From Methylorubrum rhodinum (GTDB taxonomy: Bacteria > Pseudomonadota > Alphaproteobacteria > Rhizobiales > Beijerinckiaceae), in contig NZ_JACHOP010000001.1 in NCBI RefSeq assembly GCF_014199935.1, forward strand, positions 457,779 through 521,778: a stretch of 64,000 nt of DNA, in the 5' to 3' direction. The notes below the pieces were generated by a model, which was given only the letters and a program-made list of their open reading frames with translations, made no database searches and had not been told where the DNA came from. Shown in pieces: positions 54,910 to 63,769 of the stretch. The first letter of the stretch is position 1. Each line of letters starts with the position of its first letter. Both the position numbers and the translations under genes were made by a program.

Positions 54910-56468
54910 GCATCCGATTGTTCGTTCCGCGCGACGCCGTCGCGCTCGGCCTCGGCGCCAACCGCGTCGCCTGCGCCCTGAAGCGCGGGGCCGAGGCCCG
55001 CGGCCTCGACGTGGAGATCGTGCGCACCGGCTCGCGCGGCCTGTTCTGGCTGGAGCCGATGGTCGAGGTGGAGACGGAAGGGCACCGCGTCGCCTACGGC
55101 CCGGTCACGCCCGCCGACGTCGAGGCGCTGCTCGATGCGGGCCTCGGCGAGGGTGGGGATCATCCGCTGCGCCTCGGCGATCCGGAAGAGATCCCCTACC
55201 TCGCCCGGCAGCACCGCCTCACCTTCCACCGCTGCGGCGTGATCGATCCGGTCTCGGTCGCCGATTACCGGGCGCATGGCGGCTATCGCGGCCTGGAGGC
55301 CGCCCTGCGGCTCGGGCCGGAGGCGATCGTCGCGGCCGTCCGCGACTCGGGGCTGCGCGGCCGCGGCGGCGCCGGGTTCCCGGCCGGCATCAAGTGGAAC
55401 ACGGTGATGCTGGCGCAGGCAGACCGGAAATACGTGGTCTGCAACGCCGACGAGGGCGATTCCGGCACCTTCGCCGACCGGATGATGATGGAGGGCGATC
55501 CCTTCTGCCTCATCGAGGGCATGACCATCGCCGCGGTCGCGACGGGCGCCACCCGCGGCTACATCTACCTGCGCTCCGAGTACCCGCAGGCCTTCGAGAC
55601 CCTCAGGCAAGCGATCGCCAACGGCGTCGCGGCCGGCGTGCTCGGCGACGACGTGATGGGGTCGGGCAAGAACTTCCATCTCGAAGTGAGGCTCGGGGCC
55701 GGCGCCTATATCTGCGGCGAGGAGACCTCGCTGCTCGAGAGCCTGGAGGGAAGGCGCGGCATCGTGCGCGCAAAACCCCCGATCCCGGCGCTCAAGGGCT
55801 TCCTCGGCCGCCCGACGCTGGTCAACAACGTGATGACGTTCACGGCGGTGCCGTGGATCCTCGAGAACGGCGCCGAGGCCTACGCGGCCTACGGCCAGGG
55901 CCGCTCGCTCGGCACCCTGCCGATCCAGCTCGCCGGCAACGTCAAGCACGGCGGCCTGATCGAGTACGCCTTCGGCATCACGCTGCGCGAGGTGATCGAG
56001 GAGTTCGGCGGCGGCACCCGCTCGGGCCGGCCGGTGCGGGCCGTGCAGGTCGGCGGGCCGCTCGGCGCCTACTTCCCCGACCACCTCCTCGACACGCCCC
56101 TCGACTACGAGGCGATGGCGGGGGCCAAGGGCCTCGTCGGCCATGGCGGCATCGTGGTGTTCGACGACACCGTCGACATGGCGGCGCAGGCCCGCTTCGC
56201 CTTCGAGTTCTGCGCGACCGAATCCTGCGGCAAGTGCACCCCCTGCCGCATCGGCGCGACCCGCGGCGTCGAGACCATGGACAAGGTCATCGCGGGCATC
56301 CGCCCGGAGGCCAACCTCAAGCTCGTCGAGGATCTCTGCGAGGTCATGACCGACGGCTCGCTCTGCGCCATGGGCGGCCTGACGCCGATGCCCGTGATGA
56401 GCGCGATCACCCATTTCCCCGAGGATTTTTCGCCGCGCGGGCAGCAACTGCCTGCGGCGGCCGAGTGA
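54906..56468 (+). CDS. fdsB: NAD-dependent formate dehydrogenase, beta subunit
   Basis: The 520-residue protein is a NuoE/NuoF-type flavoprotein with an N-terminal thioredoxin-like part (1-115). FMN and NAD sites follow: LRGRGGAGFPAGIKWN, CNADEGDSGTFADRMMMEGD, and GAYICGEETSLLESLEG. The [4Fe-4S] ligands are in ESCGKCTPCR and in the Cys about 40 residues on (DGSLCAMGG). It reduces NAD+ with electrons from the alpha subunit. It overlaps fdsG by 4 nt. Confidence 0.97.
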   Translation: MSIRLFVPRDAVALGLGANRVACALKRGAEARGLDVEIVRTGSRGLFWLEPMVEVETEGHRVAYGPVTPADVEALLDAGLGEGGDHPLRLGDPEEIPYLARQHRLTFHRCGVIDPVSVADYRAHGGYRGLEAALRLGPEAIVAAVRDSGLRGRGGAGFPAGIKWNTVMLAQADRKYVVCNADEGDSGTFADRMMMEGDPFCLIEGMTIAAVATGATRGYIYLRSEYPQAFETLRQAIANGVAAGVLGDDVMGSGKNFHLEVRLGAGAYICGEETSLLESLEGRRGIVRAKPPIPALKGFLGRPTLVNNVMTFTAVPWILENGAEAYAAYGQGRSLGTLPIQLAGNVKHGGLIEYAFGITLREVIEEFGGGTRSGRPVRAVQVGGPLGAYFPDHLLDTPLDYEAMAGAKGLVGHGGIVVFDDTVDMAAQARFAFEFCATESCGKCTPCRIGATRGVETMDKVIAGIRPEANLKLVEDLCEVMTDGSLCAMGGLTPMPVMSAITHFPEDFSPRGQQLPAAAE

Positions 56469-56478
56469 GGAGCCCCTG

Positions 56479-59340
56479 ATGACCCTCATCAAGGAAATCG
56501 ACTACGGCACCCCGATCCGCGTCGCGGACAGGAGCGTGACGCTGAGCATCGACGGCGTCGCCGTCACCGTCCCGGCCGGCACCTCCGTCATGGCGGCGGC
56601 GATGCATCTGGGCACCAAGATCCCCAAGCTCTGCGCCACCGATTCGCTGGAGCCGTTCGGCTCCTGCCGCATGTGCCTCGTCGAGATCGAGGGCCGGCGC
56701 GGCACGCCCGCCTCCTGCACCACGCCGGCCGAGAACGGCATGGTCGTGAAGACGCAGAGCGACAAGCTGCACCGCCTGCGCAAGGGGGTGATGGAGCTCT
56801 ACATCTCCGACCACCCGCTCGACTGCCTGACCTGCGCGGCCAACGGCGATTGCGAGTTGCAGGACACCGCCGGTCAGGTCGGCTTGCGCGACGTGCGCTA
56901 CGGCTACGAGGGCGACAACCACGTCAAGCCGACCGCCGAGAAGTACCTGCCGAAGGACGAGTCGAACCCGTACTTTACCTACGATCCGTCGAAATGCATC
57001 GTCTGCAATCGCTGCGTCCGCGCCTGCGAGGAGACGCAGGGCACCTTCGCGCTGACGATCCAGGGCCGCGGCTTCGACTCGCGGGTGGCCGCGGGGCCGA
57101 CGAACTTCATGGACTCCGAATGCGTCTCCTGCGGCGCCTGCGTCCAGGCTTGTCCGACCGCGACGCTCCAGGAGAAGACGATCCACGAATTCGGCCAGCC
57201 CGAGCATTCGGCGGTGACGACCTGCGCCTATTGCGGCGTCGGCTGCGCTTTCAAGGCCGAGATGCAGGGCGACCGGGTCATCCGCATGGTGCCCTACAAG
57301 GGCGGCAAGGCCAATGACGGCCATAGCTGCGTCAAGGGCCGCTTCGCCTACGGCTACGCCACCCACAAGGACCGCATCACCAAGCCGATGATCCGCGAGA
57401 AGATCACGGATCCGTGGCGCGAGGTGTCGTGGGAGGAGGCGATCGACCGCGCGGCCTCCGAGTTCAAGCGCATCCAGGCCCGATACGGCCGCGACTCCAT
57501 CGGCGGCATCACCTCGTCGCGCTGCACCAACGAGGAAGCCTACCTCGTCCAGAAGCTCGTGCGCGCCGCCTTCGGTAACAACAACGTCGACACCTGCGCC
57601 CGCGTCTGCCACTCGCCGACCGGCTACGGGCTGATGTCGACGCTCGGCACCTCGGCCGGCACGCAGGACTTCAAGTCGGTCGACCAGTCCGACGTGATCC
57701 TCGTCATCGGCGCGAACCCGACCGACGGCCATCCGGTCTTCGGCTCGCGCATGAAGAAGCGCCTGCGAGCGGGCGCCCGGCTGATCGTCGCCGATCCCCG
57801 CCGCATCGACCTCGTCAAGTCGCCCCATATCGAGGCGGACCATCACCTGCCGCTGAAGCCCGGCTCGAACGTCGCCTTCATCAACGCCTTCGCCCACGTC
57901 ATCGTCACCGAGGGGCTGGTCGACGAGGGCTACGTCCGCGAGCGCTGCGAACTCGGCGACTTCGAGTCCTGGGCCCGCTTCATCGCGGAGGAGCGGCACG
58001 CGCCGGAGGCGCAGGCCGAGGTCATCGGCGTCGATCCGGCGGAGCTGCGCGCCGCCGCCCGCCTCTACGCCACCGGAGGCAACGGCGCGATCTATTACGG
58101 GCTCGGCGTGACCGAGCACAGCCAGGGCTCGACCATGGTCATGGGCATGGCCAACATCGCCATGGCCACCGGCAACATCGGCAAGGTCGGCGCGGGCGTG
58201 AACCCGCTGCGCGGCCAGAACAACGTGCAGGGCTCCTGCGACATGGGCTCGTTCCCGCACGAGTTCACCGGCTACCGCCACGTCTCGGACGACGCCACCC
58301 GCGAGGCGTTCGAGGCGCTGTGGGGCGCCAAGCTCGACGGCGCGCCGGGCCTGCGCATCACCAACATGCTCGACGAGGCGGTCGAGGGCAGCTTCAAGGG
58401 CCTCTACATCCAGGGCGAGGACATCGCCCAGTCCGATCCGGACACGCACCACGTCACCGCGGGCCTGACCGCGATGGAGTGCATCGTCGTGCAGGACCTG
58501 TTCCTGAACGAGACCGCGAAATACGCCCACGTCTTCCTGCCCGGCGCCTCGTTCCTCGAGAAGGACGGCACCTTCACCAATGCCGAGCGGCGCATCAGCC
58601 GCGTGCGCAAGGTGATGGAGCCGCTGGGCGGCGTCGGCGACTGGGAGGGCACGGTTCTGCTCTCGAACGCGCTCGGCTACCCGATGGCCTACACCCATCC
58701 GTCGGAGATCATGGACGAGATCGCGCAGCTCACCCCGAGCTTCACCGGCGTCTCCTACGGCAAGCTCGACGAACTGGGCTCGGTGCAGTGGCCCTGCAAC
58801 GACAAGGCCCCGCTCGGCACGCCGATGATGCATGTCGACCGCTTCGTGCGCGGCAAGGGCAAGTTCATGATCACCGAGTTCGTGGCGACCGAGGAGCGCA
58901 CCGGCCCGCGCTTCCCGCTCATCCTCACGACCGGGCGCATCCTGTCCCAGTACAATGTCGGCGCGCAGACGCGGCGCACCGAGAACTCGCGCTGGCACGA
59001 GGAGGACGTGCTGGAGATCCATCCGTTCGACGCGGAGGCCCGCGGCATCGTCGAGGGCGACCTCGTGGCCCTGGAGAGCCGCTCCGGCGACATCGCCCTC
59101 AAGGCCCGCGTCAGCGAGCGGATGCAGCCCGGCGTCGTCTACACGACCTTCCACCACGCCAAGACCGGCGCCAACGTGATCACCACCGACTACTCGGACT
59201 GGGCCACCAACTGCCCCGAATACAAGGTCACGGCGGTGCAGGTGCGGCGCACGAACCGGCCGTCCGACTGGCAGGCGCGCTTCTTCGAGGAGGATTTCTC
59301 GTTGACCCGCATCGCCAAGATGCTCGACGCGGCGGAGTGA
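56479..59340 (+). CDS. fdsA: NAD-dependent formate dehydrogenase, alpha (catalytic) subunit
   Basis: The 953-residue molybdenum/tungsten enzyme has an N-terminal [2Fe-2S] domain (FGSCRMCLVEIEG), a His-Cys3 cluster (HPLDCLTCAANGDCEL), ferredoxin-like clusters (CIVCNRCVRACEE, CVSCGACVQACP), the cluster CAYCGVGC, and a bis-MGD domain. The metal ligand is Cys377 in RVCHSPTGYG, next to His378, so this is a cysteine and not a selenocysteine form. It oxidises formate to CO2, the last step of methylotrophic energy generation. It follows fdsB by 10 bp. Confidence 0.97.
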   Translation: MTLIKEIDYGTPIRVADRSVTLSIDGVAVTVPAGTSVMAAAMHLGTKIPKLCATDSLEPFGSCRMCLVEIEGRRGTPASCTTPAENGMVVKTQSDKLHRLRKGVMELYISDHPLDCLTCAANGDCELQDTAGQVGLRDVRYGYEGDNHVKPTAEKYLPKDESNPYFTYDPSKCIVCNRCVRACEETQGTFALTIQGRGFDSRVAAGPTNFMDSECVSCGACVQACPTATLQEKTIHEFGQPEHSAVTTCAYCGVGCAFKAEMQGDRVIRMVPYKGGKANDGHSCVKGRFAYGYATHKDRITKPMIREKITDPWREVSWEEAIDRAASEFKRIQARYGRDSIGGITSSRCTNEEAYLVQKLVRAAFGNNNVDTCARVCHSPTGYGLMSTLGTSAGTQDFKSVDQSDVILVIGANPTDGHPVFGSRMKKRLRAGARLIVADPRRIDLVKSPHIEADHHLPLKPGSNVAFINAFAHVIVTEGLVDEGYVRERCELGDFESWARFIAEERHAPEAQAEVIGVDPAELRAAARLYATGGNGAIYYGLGVTEHSQGSTMVMGMANIAMATGNIGKVGAGVNPLRGQNNVQGSCDMGSFPHEFTGYRHVSDDATREAFEALWGAKLDGAPGLRITNMLDEAVEGSFKGLYIQGEDIAQSDPDTHHVTAGLTAMECIVVQDLFLNETAKYAHVFLPGASFLEKDGTFTNAERRISRVRKVMEPLGGVGDWEGTVLLSNALGYPMAYTHPSEIMDEIAQLTPSFTGVSYGKLDELGSVQWPCNDKAPLGTPMMHVDRFVRGKGKFMITEFVATEERTGPRFPLILTTGRILSQYNVGAQTRRTENSRWHEEDVLEIHPFDAEARGIVEGDLVALESRSGDIALKARVSERMQPGVVYTTFHHAKTGANVITTDYSDWATNCPEYKVTAVQVRRTNRPSDWQARFFEEDFSLTRIAKMLDAAE

Positions 59341-59345
59341 GGGGC

Positions 59346-59636
59346 ATGGGCGCGACCTCGCAGACCGACAAACTCGTGCGCATGGCCAACCAGATCGCCG
59401 CCTTCTTCCGGTCCTACCCGGAAGAGGAGGCGGTGGCCGGCATCCACAAGCATCTCGTGGCGTTCTGGACGCCGCGGATGCGCGAGCGGCTGGCCGCCCA
59501 CGTCCCGGCAGCGGGATCCTCCCTCGATGCCCTCGTCGTCGCGGCCATCCGGGAAGAGAGCACCGGTCCGGGACCGATCCGGCCGGCGACCTACGATCCG
59601 AATCTCCTCGGTGCGGGCGCCAGCGATGCCGGCTGA
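59346..59636 (+). CDS. fdsD: formate dehydrogenase, delta subunit
   Basis: The 96-residue protein has the FdsD core: KLVRMANQIAAFFRSYPEEE, AVAGIHKHLVAFWTPRMRER and LDALVVAAIREE. It is a small structural or maturation-linked subunit of NAD-linked formate dehydrogenases. ATG at 59346 lies 5 bp after the fdsA stop. A longer Pro/Gly tail follows the core. No fdhD-type sulphurase (fdsC) is present in the window. Confidence 0.93.
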   Translation: MGATSQTDKLVRMANQIAAFFRSYPEEEAVAGIHKHLVAFWTPRMRERLAAHVPAAGSSLDALVVAAIREESTGPGPIRPATYDPNLLGAGASDAG

Positions 59637-59717
59637 TCCGCTTCGGAAATCGTATTCATATTGAACGGGTCAAAACTGACGAATACCACCTGAGAGCCGC
59701 AGGCTGCGCGGCCTCGC

Positions 59718-60665
59718 GTGGTTCGGGCGGTGATCGACAAGCTGGACTATCTGTTGGCCCTGTCGCGCGAGCACCATTTCGGCCGCGCGGCCGAGGCCTG
59801 CTCGGTCAGTCAGCAGGCGCTTTCGGCCGGGATCAAGTATCTCGAGAACCATCTCGGCGTGCAGCTCGTGCAGCGCGGCTCGCGCTTCCAGGGCTTCACG
59901 CCGGAGGGCGAGCGGGTGCTCGCCTGGGCCCGCCGCATCGTCGCCGACAGCCGCGCCATGCAGGAGGACGTGGCCACCCTGCGCCGCGGCCTGTCGGGTC
60001 ACCTGCGGATCGCCGCGGTGCCCACCGCCCTGCCGATGGTCGCCGCCCTGACGACGCCCTATCGGGCGCGCCATCCCGACGTGCGCCTGACGATCGAATC
60101 GACCACCTCCTCGGACATCGTCTCGCTGTTGAAGAACCTGGAGGCCGATGCGGGCCTGACCTATCTCGACAACGAGCCGCTCGGCCACGTCACCGCGATC
60201 CCGATGTATCAGGAACAGTATCGCCTCCTCACCGGGTCGGGCGGTCCCTTCTACGATCGGGACACGGTGACGTGGGCGGAGGTCGCGCGCACGCCCCTCT
60301 GCCTGCTCACGCCCAACATGCAGAACCGGCGGATCATCGACGAGCAGATCGAGAAGGCCGGAATCCGGTCGGAGCCTGCGCTCGAATCGAATTCGATGGT
60401 GGTGCTGCTGACACATGTTCAGACGTTGCGCTGGGCCAGCGTCATGCCCGCCGTCCTGGTCGAGGCGCTCGGGCCGCGCACCGACATCCGGGCCCTACCG
60501 ATCACCGACCCCGACATCCGTCACACGATCGGCCTCGTCGCGCTGCAGCGGGACCCGCCGACGCCGATGCTGAACGCGCTCATGCGGATCGCCCGCGACG
60601 TCGCACGCACCGCCCGCGGCAACGGCACCGCCTTGCCGAACCTGCTGAAGCCTTGCACGAACTGA
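59718..60665 (+). CDS. LysR family transcriptional regulator
   Basis: The 315-residue protein has an N-terminal winged helix (LDYLLALSREHHFGRAAEAC, SVSQQALSAGIKYLENHLGV) and a periplasmic-binding-like effector domain (GHLRIAAVPTALPMVAAL). GTG at 59718 is the longest start; GTG at 59730 gives VIDKLDYLLAL, closer to the usual LysR N-terminus. It lies 81 bp after fdsD on the same strand. LysR regulators often control fds operons (FdsR), usually from the other side. Effector unknown. Confidence 0.93.
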   Translation: MVRAVIDKLDYLLALSREHHFGRAAEACSVSQQALSAGIKYLENHLGVQLVQRGSRFQGFTPEGERVLAWARRIVADSRAMQEDVATLRRGLSGHLRIAAVPTALPMVAALTTPYRARHPDVRLTIESTTSSDIVSLLKNLEADAGLTYLDNEPLGHVTAIPMYQEQYRLLTGSGGPFYDRDTVTWAEVARTPLCLLTPNMQNRRIIDEQIEKAGIRSEPALESNSMVVLLTHVQTLRWASVMPAVLVEALGPRTDIRALPITDPDIRHTIGLVALQRDPPTPMLNALMRIARDVARTARGNGTALPNLLKPCTN

Positions 60666-60757
60666 GATATGCGGGCGGAGCGCGGGCGATGCGCGCCGCC
60701 GCGACGGCGTTCCCGACGCGGTCCGTCGGCCGACGGAAGAGGGAGTACGGGGACGAC

Positions 60758-61828
60758 ATGGCAGCGGCGCGCAGAGCTCTCGGCCGGACTTTCGCGCCCG
60801 CGACGGCGGCGCGCGCGTTGGCCGTCCTCCTCTTCGCGCTCCTCTTCGGCGTCCCCGCTTCGGCCCGTCCCTTCATCGATGCGGCAGGTCGCCGGGTCGA
60901 GGTGCCGGAGAAGGCCGCCCGTATCCTCGCGGCGGGACCGCCGGCCTCGGTGCTGCTCTACACCCTCGCCCCGGCCCGGATGATCGGCTGGTCGCGCGCG
61001 CCCGATCCGGACGAGAAGCGCTACCTCGCCCGCGAGACCTGGGACCTGCCGACCACGGGGCGTCTCACGGGACGCGGCAACACGGCCAATGTCGAGGCCG
61101 TGCTCGCCCTCAAGCCCGATCTCATCGTCGATGTCGGCGCGACTGACGCCACCTACGCCTCCCTGGCCGATCGGGTGCAGGCGCAGACCGGCATCCCCTA
61201 TATCCTCCTCGACGGCCGCTTCCCGCAGATCCCCGAGACCTACCGGGTCCTCGGACGGGCGCTGGGCGAGGAGGCCCGCGCGGAAGAGCTCGCCGCCTAT
61301 GCCGAGCGGACGCTCGCGGAGGTCGGGGCGGCGGTCGGATCGCGTCCGCCGGAGGAGCGCCCGCGTGTCTACTACGGACGGGGGCCGAGAGGGCTGGAGA
61401 CCGGGCTCTCCGGATCCATCAACACCGAGATCATCGAGGCGGCGGGCGGGCGCAACGTCGCGGGTGCGGCCGGCCGTGGCGGGCTCGCCACGGTCTCGCC
61501 CGAGCAGATCCTGGCCTGGGACCCGGACGTGATCCTCACCCTCGACGCGCCGTTTCGCGCGGCCCTGTCCACGGATGCGCTCTGGAGCGGCCTGAAGGCG
61601 GTGCGGGCCGGCAAGGTCTACCAAGCGCCCCGGCTGCCCTTCGGCTGGTTCGACTCCCCGCCCGGCGTCAACCGCCTGATCGGGCTGCGCTGGCTCGCCG
61701 GCCTGCTCCATCCGGACCGGTTTTGGCAACCGATCGAGGCCGAGACGCGCCGGTTCTACCGGCTGTTCTACCACGTCGATCTTACACCCGATCAGGTCGC
61801 CGCTCTGCTCTCGGGCGCCGGGCGGTGA
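60758..61828 (+). CDS. ABC transporter substrate-binding protein, FepB/TroA-like (PF01497 type)
   Basis: The 356-residue protein has a signal peptide (ALAVLLFALLFGVPASA), a first lobe (DAAGRRVEVPEKAARILAAG, LLYTLAPARMIGWSRAPDPD), a long connecting helix and a second lobe (VYYGRGPRGLETGLSGSINT, ILAWDPDVILTLD). This type II family binds ferric siderophores, haem, cobalamin or, in MolA, molybdate and tungstate. ATG at 60758 follows GGGGA; an earlier ATG at 60689 is possible. Its stop overlaps the permease start. Confidence 0.88.
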   Translation: MAAARRALGRTFAPATAARALAVLLFALLFGVPASARPFIDAAGRRVEVPEKAARILAAGPPASVLLYTLAPARMIGWSRAPDPDEKRYLARETWDLPTTGRLTGRGNTANVEAVLALKPDLIVDVGATDATYASLADRVQAQTGIPYILLDGRFPQIPETYRVLGRALGEEARAEELAAYAERTLAEVGAAVGSRPPEERPRVYYGRGPRGLETGLSGSINTEIIEAAGGRNVAGAAGRGGLATVSPEQILAWDPDVILTLDAPFRAALSTDALWSGLKAVRAGKVYQAPRLPFGWFDSPPGVNRLIGLRWLAGLLHPDRFWQPIEAETRRFYRLFYHVDLTPDQVAALLSGAGR

Positions 61829-62859
61829 CGCGCCCCCCCGCCGCCGGCTGGCCGCGGCGCGTCCTGCTGCGCGCGCTCCCGTTCGTCGCGCTCGTTGCCC
61901 TCGCCCTCCTGTCGCTTGGCACCGGCCGCTACGGCGTCCCGCTCGGCGACGTCCTCACCGTGCTCGGCGACACGTTGCTCGGACGGACGGGCGAGGTCGA
62001 CGCGACGGCCCGGACCGTGATCCTGCAGGTGCGCCTGCCCCGGGTCGCGGCGGCCCTCGTGGTCGGGGCCGGCCTCGCCGCCGCGGGGGCGACCTACCAG
62101 GGCCTTTTTCGCAACCCCCTCGTCTCGCCCGACATCCTCGGCGTTTCGGCCGGCGCGAGCCTCGGGGCGGTCGCCGGCATCTTCCTGTCGCTGCCAGTCG
62201 CGGCGATCCAGATCCTCGCCTTCCTCGGCGGCCTCGGCGCGGTGGCGATCGTCTACGGCGTCGGTGCGGCCGTGCGGCGGCACGACCCTGTGCTGACGCT
62301 CGTCCTGGCGGGCGTCGCCGTGGGTGCGGTGCTGGGAGCGGCGATCTCCCTCTTCAAGGTCCTGGCCGATCCCTACAACCAGCTTCCCGCCATCACCTAC
62401 TGGCTGCTCGGCAGCCTCGCGGCGGTGACGTTGTCCGACATCGCCGCGATCCTGCCCGCGGTTCTGATCGGTCTCGTCCCGCTCGTCCTGCTGCGCTGGC
62501 GCATGAACCTGATGAGCCTCGGCGAGGAAGAGGCCCGGGCGCTCGGCGTCGAGACCCGGCTCATGCGCCCCCTGTTCGTGGCCGCCGCGACCCTCGTCAC
62601 CGCCGCTTGCGTTTCGGTGACCGGAGCGATTGGCTGGATCGGGCTGATCGTGCCCCATGTCGCCCGGCTTCTGGTCGGACCGGATTTCCGCCGCCTGCTG
62701 CCGGCCTCCCTGGTGCTCGGAGCGGGCTACCTGCTCGCCGTCGACCTCGCGGCGCGCACGATCGCCCCGATCGAGGTGCCGCTCGGCATCCTGACCGCAT
62801 TGATCGGGGCGCCCTTCTTCCTGTGGCTCCTCGCCACGGCCCGGCGAGGCTGGTCGTGA
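61825..62859 (+). CDS. FecCD family ABC transporter permease
   Basis: The 344-residue membrane protein has about ten helices and family motifs: VRLPRVAAALVVGAGLAAAG, GATYQGLFRNPLVSPDILGV, and the ATPase-coupling LGVETRL with GWIGLIVPHVARLLVG. It forms the homodimeric channel of the importer. It begins with GTG overlapping the binding-protein stop (GTGA). The frame runs open upstream but that part is inside the binding-protein gene. Confidence 0.93.
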   Translation: MTRPPAAGWPRRVLLRALPFVALVALALLSLGTGRYGVPLGDVLTVLGDTLLGRTGEVDATARTVILQVRLPRVAAALVVGAGLAAAGATYQGLFRNPLVSPDILGVSAGASLGAVAGIFLSLPVAAIQILAFLGGLGAVAIVYGVGAAVRRHDPVLTLVLAGVAVGAVLGAAISLFKVLADPYNQLPAITYWLLGSLAAVTLSDIAAILPAVLIGLVPLVLLRWRMNLMSLGEEEARALGVETRLMRPLFVAAATLVTAACVSVTGAIGWIGLIVPHVARLLVGPDFRRLLPASLVLGAGYLLAVDLAARTIAPIEVPLGILTALIGAPFFLWLLATARRGWS

Positions 62860-63722
62860 GCCAGGCGCCCCTGTTGCGGGTCGAGGATCTCGCCTTCGGG
62901 CACGGCGCCACCACGATCGGCGCCGGCATCGGCTTCGCGGTCTCGGCCGGCGAGGTTTTGTGCCTGCTCGGGCCGAACGGCTGCGGCAAGACCACGCTGT
63001 TTCGAACCCTGCTGGGCCTCCTCCCTGCCAAGGCCGGCCGCGTCCTCGTCGAGGGGGAGAACGTCGCCCGCTGGTCCCGGACGCGGCTCGCCCGCACCGT
63101 CGCCTACGTCCCCCAGGCGCACGCGGCTCTGTTTCCCTTCAGCGTGCGCGAGGTCGTTGTGATGGGCCGGGCGAGCCGCCTCGGCCCGTTCGCGAGCCCC
63201 GGCCGATCCGACCATGCGGCGGCCGACGCCGCGCTCGCGGCGCTCGGCATCGCGCATCTCGCCGAGCGGATCTACACCGAGGTCAGCGGGGGAGAGCGCC
63301 AGCTCGCCCTGATCGCCCGCGCGCTCGCGGGCGAACCGCGCCTCCTCGTCATGGACGAGCCGACCGCGAGCCTCGATTTCGGCAACCAGGCGCGGGTGCT
63401 CGGCCAGATCCGCCGCCTCGCCGAGCGCGGGCTGGGCATCCTGCTCTCCACGCACGATCCCGGCCACGCCTTCCTCTGCGCCGACCGGGTGGCGCTGCTG
63501 CGCGACGGCGCGCTGATCGGGCTCGGGGCCCCGGCCGCGACGATGACGCCGGAGAGCCTGGAGCGGCTCTATGGAGTTCCGGTCGCGGTCGTCCCGCTCG
63601 GCGACGATCGGGGCACCGCCTGCACGCCCCTTCTCGGCGAGCGGGATGTGGGGCGAAGGCGGGTCCCCTCCCCTCCCCCGCTGCTCGCCGAACGCGCGGG
63701 GAAGCCGAGGCGCGGGTCGTGA
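62856..63722 (+). CDS. FepC-type ABC transporter ATP-binding protein
   Basis: The 288-residue ATPase has Walker A LLGPNGCGKTTLF, the Q-loop AYVPQAH, signature VSGGERQLALIARAL, Walker B LLVMDEPTASLD and the switch His in LSTHDPGHAF. It starts with GTG overlapping the permease stop (GTGA). A C-terminal extension rich in Arg and Pro (RRRVPSPPPLLAERAG) is longer than usual and may be translation into non-conserved sequence. It completes a binding protein-permease-ATPase importer. Confidence 0.93.
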   Translation: MSQAPLLRVEDLAFGHGATTIGAGIGFAVSAGEVLCLLGPNGCGKTTLFRTLLGLLPAKAGRVLVEGENVARWSRTRLARTVAYVPQAHAALFPFSVREVVVMGRASRLGPFASPGRSDHAAADAALAALGIAHLAERIYTEVSGGERQLALIARALAGEPRLLVMDEPTASLDFGNQARVLGQIRRLAERGLGILLSTHDPGHAFLCADRVALLRDGALIGLGAPAATMTPESLERLYGVPVAVVPLGDDRGTACTPLLGERDVGRRRVPSPPPLLAERAGKPRRGS

Positions 63723-63740
63723 GCCTCGGGAAACAGGCTG

Positions 63741-63769
63741 TTGACACGCCGATTCAGCCCCCCTATACG
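63741..63769 (+). promoter_or_regulatory. strong sigma-70 promoter of a ribosomal RNA operon
   Basis: TTGACA (63741-63746) matches consensus and lies 17 bp before TATACG (63764-63769). It is the best promoter in the window and precedes a typical rRNA leader. Confidence 0.75.
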
